A stretch of DNA of 61,203 nt from Stentor coeruleus. Its lineage: Eukaryota; Ciliophora; Heterotrichea; Heterotrichida; Stentoridae. The stretch covers positions 1 to 61,203 of the forward strand of contig MPUH01000362.1 in assembly GCA_001970955.1 (NCBI GenBank), in the 5' to 3' direction. Below the pieces are notes generated by a model, which was given only the letters and a program-made list of their open reading frames with translations, searched no databases and had not been told where the DNA came from. Positions 38,223 through 47,823 of the stretch are shown here, in pieces. Each line of letters opens with the position of its first letter. The first letter of the stretch is position 1. The position numbers were made by a program, and so were the translations under genes.

Positions 38223-39659
38223 ATGAATGGCAAAAATAATAAAATGGATCCTTCCAAGCTTATAGAATATGTTAACCAAGCTATTGATCAAGGTATAATT
38301 CCTGCTTTATCTGATTACATAAAAGTTCCTAGTCTTTCTACAGAATTCGATCCTGAATGGGAAACTAATGGTCATATGCTTGAAGCAATGAATATTTTAA
38401 TCCACTATATTGATTCCTTAAAACTTAAAAATTTCACTCATGAAGTATTAAAAGAACCTGGAAAACCTTGGCTTTTCTTTGGTATGGTTGAAGCTACAAA
38501 TCCAAAATTACCAACAATCCTCATGTATGGGCATTTTGATAAACAACCACATGGACCAAAATGGTCAGAAGGACTTGGTCCTACAAATCCTGTTATTAAA
38601 AATGATAGGCTTTTTGGAAGAGGGTCTTCAGATGATGGATATGCTATTCCAAGTTCAGCATTATTAATAAAAACCTTACAAGATTTTAATGTCCCTCATG
38701 GAAAAATTGTCATTATTGGGGAAAATGAAGAAGAAAGTGATAGCGCAAGTTTGATTTATTATATGAGTATTCTTAAAGATAGAATTGGAGAACCAAATAT
38801 TGTTGTGTGTTTGGATGCTGCGGTTTTAACTTATGATAGGTTTTGGGTGACTACAAGTTTAAGAGGGAATTTAAATGTTGATGTAAAAATAAAAACCTTA
38901 AAAGCAGGTCTCCATTCTGGTAGTGGTTCTGGAATTGTCCCATCTACTTTTAGAATACTTCAAATGCTTCTTTCAAGAATCGAAGATGTTCAAACAGGAA
39001 CAATCCTCATAAAAGAACTTCATACAAATATCGAACCTCGGCATTGGGTAGAAAAAGCTAATACAATGGAAGCAGTAGGCCGAATCCCATTTGATGAACT
39101 TCCAATAGAAGATGGATTACAGTTTGTAAGTAATGATATAACCCAATTAGCTATAAACAACACATATACTCCAACTTTAGTTGTTACAGGAATCGAAGGT
39201 TTTCCTTTATTAGTAAATGCTGGGAATGTTTTACAACCTGAATTAAATGCAAGATTATCTTTTAGATTGCCACCAGGAGTAAAAGCAAATATTGCTCTTG
39301 ATGCTGTTAAACAAGAATTAACTAGAGATCCTCCTTATGGGACTAAAGTTAATATTAGATATGTTCCTCCGGATGCAGGATGGGAACAAAAACCAATTTC
39401 TTCTTGTTTGGATAAAGCTTTAAATACTGCATCTCAGAGAATATTTGGTAAAGGATATCTTAAGTTAGGAGATGGTGGGACTATTCCATTTATGACTTTT
39501 CTTGGAGAAACTTTTCCTGAAGCCCAGTTTATTATTACAGGCCTTCTTGGAAGTGATAGTAATGCTCATAGTATAGACGAGTGCTTGAATATTTCATATT
39601 TGAAAAAACTTATTTGTTGCTTGTTTGAAACTTTTAGAGTTTTAGCTGAAGATAATTAA
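38223..39659 (+). CDS. CNDP2: M20 metallopeptidase, cytosolic non-specific dipeptidase type
   Basis: A 478-residue M20A peptidase. The metal and catalytic motifs are present: MYGHFDKQP (His ligand and catalytic Asp, residues about 101-109), GRGSSDDGYAIP (bridging Asp), GENEEESDS (catalytic Glu and Glu ligand) and a C-terminal GLLGSDSNAHSIDE His ligand. The central dimerisation lid starts with LRGNLNVDVKIK. Expected to hydrolyse dipeptides with two Zn or Mn ions in the cytosol. The first ATG is used; an in-frame ATG seven codons later is an alternative. The sense composition resets near 38890. Confidence 0.93.
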   Translation: MNGKNNKMDPSKLIEYVNQAIDQGIIPALSDYIKVPSLSTEFDPEWETNGHMLEAMNILIHYIDSLKLKNFTHEVLKEPGKPWLFFGMVEATNPKLPTILMYGHFDKQPHGPKWSEGLGPTNPVIKNDRLFGRGSSDDGYAIPSSALLIKTLQDFNVPHGKIVIIGENEEESDSASLIYYMSILKDRIGEPNIVVCLDAAVLTYDRFWVTTSLRGNLNVDVKIKTLKAGLHSGSGSGIVPSTFRILQMLLSRIEDVQTGTILIKELHTNIEPRHWVEKANTMEAVGRIPFDELPIEDGLQFVSNDITQLAINNTYTPTLVVTGIEGFPLLVNAGNVLQPELNARLSFRLPPGVKANIALDAVKQELTRDPPYGTKVNIRYVPPDAGWEQKPISSCLDKALNTASQRIFGKGYLKLGDGGTIPFMTFLGETFPEAQFIITGLLGSDSNAHSIDECLNISYLKKLICCLFETFRVLAEDN

Positions 39660-39742
39660 TAGAGTTAGCAAAGTATAAAAGCCTAAAATCTTTATCAAAT
39701 GCATATTTATAACAATTTTCTGTATTAATTAAATAAAATTCT

Positions 39743-41932
39743 CTATTTGTTGTATCTTTTTTCAAACTCCTGCATATGCAACTGTATAGTACTTCTGTTC
39801 TTCTTAAGGTTTTTAACTTTATCCCTAATATCCTCAAAAGTTCTTTTTTGCGATCTTATACTTCTGCTTCCACTTGCTTGCAATACCAAAGGGTCTTCAG
39901 GGTTATCCTCTAAATCATTCAGCTTTAGTTTTAACGCTGCAACTTTCATCAACCTTTCTTGATGTTGTGGAGACAATCCTCTTCTATTTACTACAATCTC
40001 ATCCTCATTACTCTGTATTTGTTCATCAATCTCAACTTTATTCCCTTCAGTATCCATTCTCTTATCTTCAACAACTAACTCATTAGGCCCTCTTGTTATA
40101 TTTTTTTCTAAAGTTACATACAAATTATGATTAGCTGAAGTCAAATCATTCAATTGTTCTTGCAAAGTCTGGATTTTCACTTCTAATTCTTCAGTTATCT
40201 TTTGAGAAAAATCATATTTTGACTGTAAATCAGATGTTTTCTTTTGGGATGTTATAAGTTTTTCACATAACTCATTGTTTTCTTGTCTTATCCCTGCTAA
40301 TAACTCTTGCATTGTATCATTTTCAGATTTTAACTTGTTAATTTCTTGAGTCATTTTTTCATGATTAGATTTATTACTTTTTTCCATATCAGAAATATGC
40401 TCTTCATAGTATTTCTTAATATCTTTATCTGATTTAAAACTTTTAACCAGTCTTTCTTTTTCTTGTGTTGTTTTCGATACAGACTCACGAAGTTTTTTAT
40501 TATCTTCATACAACCCTTGGGCATCTCTAAGAACTTTCCTTAGTTCTTCTTGTAATTCCTGTATTTCTGCATCTTTTTTCTCAAAACTCTCTTCGATTTC
40601 TTTATCTTTTTCCTGTAAAGATTTATTGATTTTGCTCATAAGTTCTGTGCGGACTTGGTTTTCTATATCAAGTTTGATTTGTTCAGTAAGTTCTTTACGT
40701 ATTTTTTTTTCAACCTCAGCTTTAACCTGAACTTCTAAATCCTTATAATTTTTCTCGTCAATATTTCCTACATCAATATCCCCAGTCCAACTACGACCTG
40801 TATTTTTACGTTCAGAGCCAATAGGGCTTTGAGGGATTCTTTTTTTTTCAGTTAAGCATTTTTCTAAGTTTTTGCTATTACTGCGTTCTAATAAAATTTT
40901 AGTTTTTGATGAATCCCTTGCTGGAGATAATAAAGCTGCTTTTGGTGTATTATTTGCACTATATATCTCAGAGTGTAAACGTAATGGTTTATGTAACAAA
41001 GGATCTGTTGAAGCAAAAACGTGTGTCCCAGAGCTCACAGATAGACATGAGACTTGAAATTCTGCCCTTACAGCTTTTTTCTCAGTAATTCTCCCACCCC
41101 AAAGCCATAATACATTATCGTTATCTATAACACATCCGATACCATCACCAACATAAATTTCTTTTGCTGATATTGGTCCTGGAAGCAAAGTAGGAACTAA
41201 TAATTCTCCAAAAGACCCAGTACCCCAAGCATAAACTTGTCCTCTAACAATACTTGCTGTATGTCCTCCACACGATACAGCATCAACATTTTCAAGACTT
41301 ACTCTAGTAAAACTCAAACATGGGCGTTTATGACCAAGTCCTAACTGACCGAATCGATTATCCCCACTTGTATAAACACTTTTTGATTGGCATAAAACTA
41401 CAGAATGATTAGTCCCACAATAAATATCAAGGATTTCTTCTGATATTTGCACTTTTTTAGGTAATAATTCTCTACATGTCATCCCAGTTCCTAATTGTCC
41501 TTCTGATCCTCTTCCTGTTACTAATATAAAATTGTTATTTGCTTGATATCTTGCTAGTATAAGAGTATGCCATGCTCCACAAGATACATTTGTCACAGGA
41601 TTGTCTTGAGAAATACTCACTTTTTGTGGATTGGAATATGATGTTGTTGAACCTAAGCCTAAAGCTCCAGTTTCACCATTTCCCCAAGTGTAAACTTCAT
41701 AATTTTCAGTTATCAAAGCGCAGTGCTCTCGGCCACAGCTGATTTTTACTACTCTGAATGGAAAATTCAAACTGCTTGGGACTGATATTCTTGAAAACCA
41801 AAAGACTTCGCCGGTTAGAGAGAGAATGTATGATACTTTCTCAGTACTTGATATAGATGCTATAGTTGAGAAACTTAGAGATGCATGAAAGGTTTTTGAA
41901 AAGAAAAAGCTGTCGGCGTAGTATAAATTCAT
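39743..41932 (-). CDS. RCC1-repeat beta-propeller + coiled-coil protein
   Basis: A 729-residue protein. Residues about 1-320 are RCC1 repeats with the usual signatures (SCGREHCALITENYEVYTWG, GSEGQLGTG, SGDNRFGQLGLGHK, YAWGTGSFGELL), enough for a seven-bladed propeller. Residues about 320-390 are linker. Residues about 390-640 are a long coiled coil rich in Glu/Lys/Gln, followed by a basic C-terminal tail. There is no kinase domain, unlike NEK8/9. Ciliates have many RCC1 + coiled-coil proteins of unknown function, probably scaffolds for small GTPases or the cytoskeleton. It converges with the dipeptidase gene (83 nt between stops). Confidence 0.88.
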   Translation of the reverse strand: MNLYYADSFFFSKTFHASLSFSTIASISSTEKVSYILSLTGEVFWFSRISVPSSLNFPFRVVKISCGREHCALITENYEVYTWGNGETGALGLGSTTSYSNPQKVSISQDNPVTNVSCGAWHTLILARYQANNNFILVTGRGSEGQLGTGMTCRELLPKKVQISEEILDIYCGTNHSVVLCQSKSVYTSGDNRFGQLGLGHKRPCLSFTRVSLENVDAVSCGGHTASIVRGQVYAWGTGSFGELLVPTLLPGPISAKEIYVGDGIGCVIDNDNVLWLWGGRITEKKAVRAEFQVSCLSVSSGTHVFASTDPLLHKPLRLHSEIYSANNTPKAALLSPARDSSKTKILLERSNSKNLEKCLTEKKRIPQSPIGSERKNTGRSWTGDIDVGNIDEKNYKDLEVQVKAEVEKKIRKELTEQIKLDIENQVRTELMSKINKSLQEKDKEIEESFEKKDAEIQELQEELRKVLRDAQGLYEDNKKLRESVSKTTQEKERLVKSFKSDKDIKKYYEEHISDMEKSNKSNHEKMTQEINKLKSENDTMQELLAGIRQENNELCEKLITSQKKTSDLQSKYDFSQKITEELEVKIQTLQEQLNDLTSANHNLYVTLEKNITRGPNELVVEDKRMDTEGNKVEIDEQIQSNEDEIVVNRRGLSPQHQERLMKVAALKLKLNDLEDNPEDPLVLQASGSRSIRSQKRTFEDIRDKVKNLKKNRSTIQLHMQEFEKRYNK

Positions 41933-42678
41933 TATATTTTTATAGTTGAATAAGAAAATGGTTATGCTTTATGGTAGAGGTTTTTTATCATAGAGGTTTA
42001 GGCTTTTATAGATGGGTTTGGCGGTTTTTTTTGGTATTTAGAGTATGAGGATGTGATAGTTTTATATTGGAAGAAATATTTTTGGAGTTAACTTAGAATA
42101 CCCGCATTTTATATAGAGATTATTATAATAACAAAAGTGGGATCTAACTGACTTAAAATCACTAAATATACAATTGAAAAACTCATCGATATTCTGAAAG
42201 TAATAAAAATTTATGGGTTTTGGAATTATTTAATTTTTATCTTCAAGTAAAATTTAAGTGAGGATTTTTCGCTATCTAGAATGAATCAAGATGAGACTGG
42301 AAAAATTTATTAAGGTTATTAGACTGAATTTTCAATTTTAACTGGTGTGTTAATGATGATTAAATCTGAATATAATTCGATTGCCTAGCCTTAGTCCAAG
42401 AATTAAAAATAATAATACTTACTCGGGATCTACTTTTCATATAATCTACCCAAAGCCTCCTTCAAATTTTAATTCAACCTGTCTAAACAAATCCTTATCC
42501 AAATTTAAATTATTTTACCTTTCTATTATCATCCAATTTCACTATTTCTTTTTCTATTCCTAACAAAACTTCTCACCTTCTTAATTCTTTATATGACCAC
42601 AATAATCTTCTTCATACAAAAATCCTATTATCAAAAATAATTCTTTATAATCTTAATTATTTACTTTACTATGATTTA
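41933..42678. other. Spacer with strong strand asymmetry, no gene
   Basis: The first ~150 bp, upstream of the RCC1 gene, are very C-poor and G-rich on the plus strand. By about 42400-42650 the plus strand is C-rich and G-poor, next to the 3' end of the DHHC gene. The plus frame at 42381-42563 has no ATG and low-complexity content. Confidence 0.5.
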
Positions 42679-43476
42679 TTAATCTTTTTTATTAAATTCT
42701 GATAAAACACTATCAACTCCAACCAACACATACTCATTAACATTACCTGATGAGTTTCCTTCAGTATTTGGTCTAATCCTTTTATTTTTGTTCCTACATA
42801 TATAATCATAAGTAGTTATTCCTTTATGCCATAAAAATATATGAAATGCTATAAGATAACCATTTAAACACAAAGTTAGGATTGAACTTGCGAAAGTAAA
42901 ACAAATAATAGTAAACCCTAACTTTGCATTGTGGTAAAGGAGACTTTTTTCAAAAGAGTCAATATCTGAGAGATAGATAAAAATAGTATATAATGAGCTA
43001 CTAAAAAGAATTACTTGATTCATTTGATATGATGTTATGAGGATTATGAATAGTTTGTAGTTTTTTTCTGCTATGCAGTTGTTAACTAATATGCAATGAT
43101 GGTCGAAGTTAGGAGCGCAACGATTACAGGTCATACAATGCTTACTAGAGTCACTCACCCATGATTCGCATAGATTACAGTATTTTGAATGTCTGTCCAA
43201 GTAGGCTAAACTGAATATATAATACCCTTTTTCTTGTGAAAGTTTAAACTTTATTACCACAATATCTGTTGGGTTACTCGCTGTAGTTAAGTATCCTATC
43301 GATACAACAGCAATAAGTACAAGTGTAAAAAACACACCAATGACAACTTGCTCAATACCTTTTATGACAACAAGTATCAATAAATAAAAAGTAAGAGTTT
43401 GATACAATGATAATACCCAAGAAAAAATTTGAAATCCATCAAGTGGTCGTCCAAAGCCAGTTTCTTTTATATTCAT
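42679..43476 (-). CDS. DHHC palmitoyltransferase
   Basis: 265 residues from the ATG at 43476 (MNIKETGFGRPLDGFQIFSW). Four membrane helices flank a cysteine-rich domain, YCNLCESW...KHCMTCNRCAPNFDHHC, with the catalytic DHHC Cys. The residue after DHHC is Ile instead of the common Pro/Trp-type context, and NNCIAEKNYKLF follows as in the family (NNCIGxxNYRxF). S-acylates cytosolic Cys, probably in Golgi or plasma membrane. An in-frame ATG further upstream (43542) would overlap the next gene and is rejected. Confidence 0.93.
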   Translation of the reverse strand: MNIKETGFGRPLDGFQIFSWVLSLYQTLTFYLLILVVIKGIEQVVIGVFFTLVLIAVVSIGYLTTASNPTDIVVIKFKLSQEKGYYIFSLAYLDRHSKYCNLCESWVSDSSKHCMTCNRCAPNFDHHCILVNNCIAEKNYKLFIILITSYQMNQVILFSSSLYTIFIYLSDIDSFEKSLLYHNAKLGFTIICFTFASSILTLCLNGYLIAFHIFLWHKGITTYDYICRNKNKRIRPNTEGNSSGNVNEYVLVGVDSVLSEFNKKD

Positions 43477-43494
43477 ATAAATTTTATTATAAAA
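43477..43494. promoter_or_regulatory. 18-bp divergent spacer between DHHC and channel genes
   Basis: The whole region between the two start codons is ataaattttattataaaa. All signals for transcription of both genes must lie here or inside the genes. Confidence 0.6.
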
Positions 43495-45531
43495 ATGCTT
43501 CTGAAAACATATGAAAATGGGGGCGATGCAGAAAATACTCAACCTCCTGATAACTCCCCTTATATACGTTCAGAAGGTTTGACTCAAAGAAGAAGGGATT
43601 ATATATTATCATGTCAGCCACCATCACAAAAATATGCAAAAAGATTTAGAAATGCGCTTATTAGATTAAGAGGGTTTAGATTCTGGAATAAAATGCTTGA
43701 AGAGATAAGGATTTTCGGTACTGGTAGTGTGCTTTTTGATTCAGAAGACAATTATAAAGTAAACATTAAGGAAATTATGCATGAAAAAGTTTTGATGATT
43801 AATAATCAAGTTGAAGCTCCACCAAAAGTAGAAAAAGTCACAGTTTTAAATCCTGAAAGCAAATTTTGCTCTGTTTGGAGCATGATAATATTATTTGGTC
43901 TACTTTATACATTTACTTTAATGCCTTGGATTATAGCTTTTGAAGATGTTGAAATAGGCAATGGGTGGTTTATTGTAGAAACATTGGTTGACTTGATATT
44001 TTTTACTGATATTTGTATAACTTTAAACACAAGCTATTATAATAAAGCTGGTGATTTAGTTTCATCAAGATGGAAAATATTTTTCCATTATTTGACTGGG
44101 ATGATGCTAATTGATATAATTTCTGTTTTTCCGTTTTATTTGGTTTTTAATTCTGATCATAGTTCGCAACAATCTGTGATTAGGGTTATAAGACTATCAA
44201 GGGCGATTAGGATATTAAGGGCAAGCAAGATTAATAAGATTATCAAGGTTTTGGGTGAGACTGACACTTTTAGTTTTTTAAACACCCACCAAGGTATCAC
44301 CCGTTTAGTTGGAGGGTTATTTTTTGTCCTCCTCCTCGCTCATTTCACTGCCTGTATCTGGCTTTTTTCAGCTAAAATTGAAAACTTCGGCCCCGATACT
44401 TGGGTTGTCCGAAACAATCGTCAAGATGCAAGTAATTCAGTCCTTTATCTATGCAGCCTCTATTTTTCATGTACAGTTTTAACAACAGTTGGTTTTGGAG
44501 ACATAAAACCTTTCACTGATGTTGAAAAAGTAATTTCCATCATGTGGATGGTCTGTGGTATCGGTTGTTATTCTTTTGTAGTTGGAAATTTATCATCAGT
44601 CCTTAGTTCACTAGATCAAAAAAAGGCTTTTATTAATGAAAAACTCAAGCTCATCCATTCTTTTGCAGAAGAAACAATGCTTTCTGAAGACATTACTATA
44701 AAAATAGGTAAAAAAGTTAAAAAAGCTTTTGATAAAACAAGTTTGAATGACGATGAAAAAATTTCTATAGTGAAAAAACTCAAAAAAGATTTGAGATATG
44801 AGCTGGCGACTAAAATATATGATGAGGCTATACAAAGTATTGATTTTTTTAAGTCTAAAGACAAAACTTTTGTTGCGGATATTGTCCCGATGCTGAATTT
44901 TTTAGCTGTAAAAAAAAAGAAACTGGTATATGATAAGCATAAATATGCAGATGAAATGTATTTTATTAAGACTGGAAGAATATGTTTTATTTATGGTAAA
45001 CAGAAAATGATATTCAAATCTATGATACCAGGGAGTTACTTTGGAGAAATTGAACTTATTGAGAACACCCCACGTGAATTTGCTGTTGCATCACAAGAAG
45101 ATGCTGAGCTTTTGACTATGAGCAAAAATGTTTTTGATTATATGATGAATCAGTATCCAAGTGTTGCAGTAATATTAAAAAAAGTTGCTATTGAAAGGAA
45201 AAAAAGGAATATAAAATGTAAAAAAGAATTGGTTGATGTACTTGAAAAAGTTGAAGTTAGGAAAGAGACAACGTTTGGGCAGTTGGCTGGTAAAGAAAAA
45301 ATATGTAAAGGGACGAATATTGATAAAAGTTTGAATGATAAGATCTATGTTGGAGAAGATGTGCAGAATTTAGTAAGCGAAATATATGAAAAACTGGATT
45401 ATTATGATAGTAGGATTACAGGGTGTGCTAGATTGTATAAGAATATGAAAGGAAATGGGCGTATTCCGAGAAAAACTTTACCACCTTTAGTTAAGAGCAA
45501 TAGGATGGATTATCAAATTAATCATAAGTGA
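43495..45531 (+). CDS. Cyclic-nucleotide-gated/EAG-like K+ channel
   Basis: 678 residues. Six membrane helices start near residue 125. The S4 sensor VIRVIRLSRAIRILRASKIN (about 227-250) carries regularly spaced Arg. The pore TVLTTVGFGDIKPF (about 327-341) has the GFGD potassium selectivity filter. The C-linker precedes a cyclic-nucleotide-binding domain at about 472-562 (DEMYFIKTGRICFIYGKQ, PGSYFGEIELIENTPREFAV) that keeps FGE-x-E/L and the phosphate-binding R. In ciliates such channels shape ciliary beating and excitability. Start at 43495, since the longer frame from 43429 overlaps the divergent DHHC start. It ends TGA TGA TAA. The sense composition jumps from G-rich to C-rich at about 44280. 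Confidence 0.93.
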   Translation: MLLKTYENGGDAENTQPPDNSPYIRSEGLTQRRRDYILSCQPPSQKYAKRFRNALIRLRGFRFWNKMLEEIRIFGTGSVLFDSEDNYKVNIKEIMHEKVLMINNQVEAPPKVEKVTVLNPESKFCSVWSMIILFGLLYTFTLMPWIIAFEDVEIGNGWFIVETLVDLIFFTDICITLNTSYYNKAGDLVSSRWKIFFHYLTGMMLIDIISVFPFYLVFNSDHSSQQSVIRVIRLSRAIRILRASKINKIIKVLGETDTFSFLNTHQGITRLVGGLFFVLLLAHFTACIWLFSAKIENFGPDTWVVRNNRQDASNSVLYLCSLYFSCTVLTTVGFGDIKPFTDVEKVISIMWMVCGIGCYSFVVGNLSSVLSSLDQKKAFINEKLKLIHSFAEETMLSEDITIKIGKKVKKAFDKTSLNDDEKISIVKKLKKDLRYELATKIYDEAIQSIDFFKSKDKTFVADIVPMLNFLAVKKKKLVYDKHKYADEMYFIKTGRICFIYGKQKMIFKSMIPGSYFGEIELIENTPREFAVASQEDAELLTMSKNVFDYMMNQYPSVAVILKKVAIERKKRNIKCKKELVDVLEKVEVRKETTFGQLAGKEKICKGTNIDKSLNDKIYVGEDVQNLVSEIYEKLDYYDSRITGCARLYKNMKGNGRIPRKTLPPLVKSNRMDYQINHK

Positions 45532-45663
45532 TGATAAATTTATTGAGATTATTAGGATAGATAGAGTTATGAAATCATATGTATTAGTATTAGTTAGGAA
45601 TTATCGCTTGACTATTGTCCAGCCCTTGTTAAGAAATCATATGTAAAAGTGTGAAAATAAAAG

Positions 45664-46767
45664 ATGTATCCATTTATATTTTGTATACTAATGATCCTAA
45701 GTTTTAGCAGAGCATTTCACAGGTCAGGTATTCTGCTTAAAGCCCAAGATTTTTATAAAATATTAGGGGTTAAGAAAACAGCAGCTGAAGCCGAGGTTAA
45801 AAAAGCATATTTCGATTTAGCTAAAAAATATCACCCTGATATTAACAAATCACCTAATTCTAAAGACAAATTTTCAGAAATCAACACAGCTTATGAAACT
45901 TTAGGTGACAAAGAAAAAAGGAAAATTTACGATAAATTTGGCCTGAATGCTGATGAGCAAGGTTCAAAGATGAATAGAAATGCTCGAAATTATGAATACG
46001 AGGAATCTTTTTTTGAACAAGAACCTCCAGAAAGGAAGAAAGGAGAGGATATTATAATTTCTATAGAACTTAGTTTTTTTGAAGCTGTGAATGGATGTTC
46101 AAAAACTTTGAATTATGAAAAACTAGGCATTTGTGGGAGTTGTAAAGGGACAAAGGCTAAAGCTGGGACTCAACCTGTGAAATGTTATACTTGTATCGGA
46201 CTTGGATTTGTTATAATACCTAGAGGTTCAGGACCTGTACAAGCGATATGTAGCAAATGTAATGGAACAGGATACATAATAAAACAATATTGTCCACCTT
46301 GCAAAGGTTCTGGATTCAACACAATCAAACACTCTGAAACAGTAAATATTCCCCCAGGTGTGGACAGTAGTTTTATCGTCAAAAGCCAAAACAAAGGAAA
46401 TATATCAACATCACAAGGTAATTCAGGAGATTTATGTGTAAAAATCCGTGTAAAAGATCATCCTATCCTTAAACGTAATGGCTTTGATTTACACAGTAAT
46501 GTTAAATTGCATATGGGCCAAGCTGTATTAGGAGGTTTTGTTGAAATTGACACATTGCATGGAAAAATTGAAATCAAAATCGAGCCTGGCATAATAAACA
46601 GCGAAAATTTACGTTTGACAAATTATGGAATTCAGCATTTACCACCTAATTCACATATGCGAGGACATCAGTATGTGGATGTACAAGTCCAAATACCAAA
46701 AAATTTATCAAAAAGACAGAAGAATATTCTTGAAGAACTGGCTAAATTAGAAAATAATAATTCCTAA
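45664..46767 (+). CDS. Type I DnaJ (Hsp40), organelle- or secretory-targeted
   Basis: 367 residues. An N-terminal hydrophobic stretch [18 protein letters not shown] looks like a signal peptide or an unusual mitochondrial presequence. The J domain follows ([20 protein letters not shown] with HPD). The Gly/Phe-region is short. Four zinc motifs ([32 protein letters not shown]) mark a type I/DNAJA3-like protein, then the C-terminal substrate-binding beta domains. The sequence is closer to bacterial-type/DNAJA3 mitochondrial co-chaperones than to cytosolic DNAJA1, so mitochondrial Hsp70 is the likely partner, but the leader leaves ER targeting open. Confidence 0.9.
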   Translation: MYPFIFCILMILSFSRAFHRSGILLKAQDFYKILGVKKTAAEAEVKKAYFDLAKKYHPDINKSPNSKDKFSEINTAYETLGDKEKRKIYDKFGLNADEQGSKMNRNARNYEYEESFFEQEPPERKKGEDIIISIELSFFEAVNGCSKTLNYEKLGICGSCKGTKAKAGTQPVKCYTCIGLGFVIIPRGSGPVQAICSKCNGTGYIIKQYCPPCKGSGFNTIKHSETVNIPPGVDSSFIVKSQNKGNISTSQGNSGDLCVKIRVKDHPILKRNGFDLHSNVKLHMGQAVLGGFVEIDTLHGKIEIKIEPGIINSENLRLTNYGIQHLPPNSHMRGHQYVDVQVQIPKNLSKRQKNILEELAKLENNNS

Positions 46768-46799
46768 GTTTAAGTATAAGGAAAAGGATAACCTGAGCT

Positions 46800-47470
46800 A
46801 CCTTCACCTTTTTTTTAACTGAACCTTCAGCCTTTTCCCCCCTGCAAACTTATTCTTATTATTCTGAATAACAGAATCTTTTGGAACTTCTCATTAAATT
46901 GTCCAAGTAATACTATTAAAATAATAAAGTCTTCCTTCAGGAGTATTATATTAGACAAATGTTGTTGATAAAGTCTTTGAAAGTAATAAATCTCTAGCTT
47001 GAGCTAATCTTTCAAATTCGCCATCTGCCTATTGGAGGCGAATAGTCTAAATAAATTATAATAAGTCTTGTGTCAAGTTGGTATATATATACTTAACTTA
47101 CTTCTTTACTTAGTTTCTTTATAATTTCTTCAGTTTTTGATTTTTTAGTAAAGGTCGCATAGGCACAGCCAAAACCTACTTACCTTTACTTCTTCCCTGA
47201 TCTGAAAATACTTTAACTTCTCGCACTATTGCCTGGGTAGAAAAGTATTCTTTGATTCTTCAAACTTTTTTAGCTTCTGTTGTTAGGCACTTCCCATTAG
47301 ATTCTAATAAGATTTTGCGGTATATATTATGAAGATAAATATATTCCTTATTTTTATGCTATTTATTATGAATCCCTCATTTCATCTAAATTATAGGCAT
47401 AAGAGAATAGTTTACCATTTTTTTTTTCATATCCCATTAAGCGTGCAGTTGAATTTAATTATTTGAAGAT
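46800..47470 (-). pseudogene. Dead RRM-WW RNA-binding protein gene
   Basis: Reading the minus strand from about 47330: EYFSTQAIVREVKVFSDQGR then SKG, an RRM core, then an 8-nt gtaagtag and FGCAYATFTKKSKTEE, which completes RNP1 (SKGFGCAYATF). The 8 nt look like the rest of a shortened 15-nt intron. Further on comes YNTPEGRLYYFNSITWTI, then TAA, TGA, then EVPKDS: a WW domain in which the two codons stand for the Gln and Trp of the usual QWE-x-P end. Scraps further upstream (MGYEKKNGKLFSYAYNLDEM) are in another frame. RRM plus WW recalls FCA-like splicing/processing factors. It is broken by several stops and shifts. 47471-47823 is spacer. Confidence 0.62.
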
Positions 47471-47823
47471 ATATAAGCAATATAGATTTTTTTCTAATCA
47501 ATAAGTATATGGGTATTTTAGATTTTCACATTTTTTTCGATTACGCTTTTTATGTGAATAACCCCAGCAAAGTATCTTAGATATGATATTCCCTTCTTGA
47601 TTTTTGTTGTGTATAAAGTTTAAACATGGATTTAAGATATCCTTTACATATATTGGCTAAATATTTTCCATAATTTGATTTTCAAGTGTTTATCTTATTC
47701 ATCCAAAAGTTAAATCTTAATAATTAAACATCACTCCATTGATATTTTTAAAGAAGATATTCTCAACTTCCAAATTATAATTTTCATAATTTTTCTATAA
47801 AAAAGTTTAAATATATAGAACAA

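Noticed and set aside
42381..42563. 60-codon plus-strand ORF
   Set aside because: Starts at TTG, low complexity, inside a C-rich spacer.
43429..43542. Overlapping longer starts of the DHHC and channel genes
   Set aside because: Both extensions are poorly conserved and mutually overlapping; internal ATGs at 43476 and 43495 fit the families.
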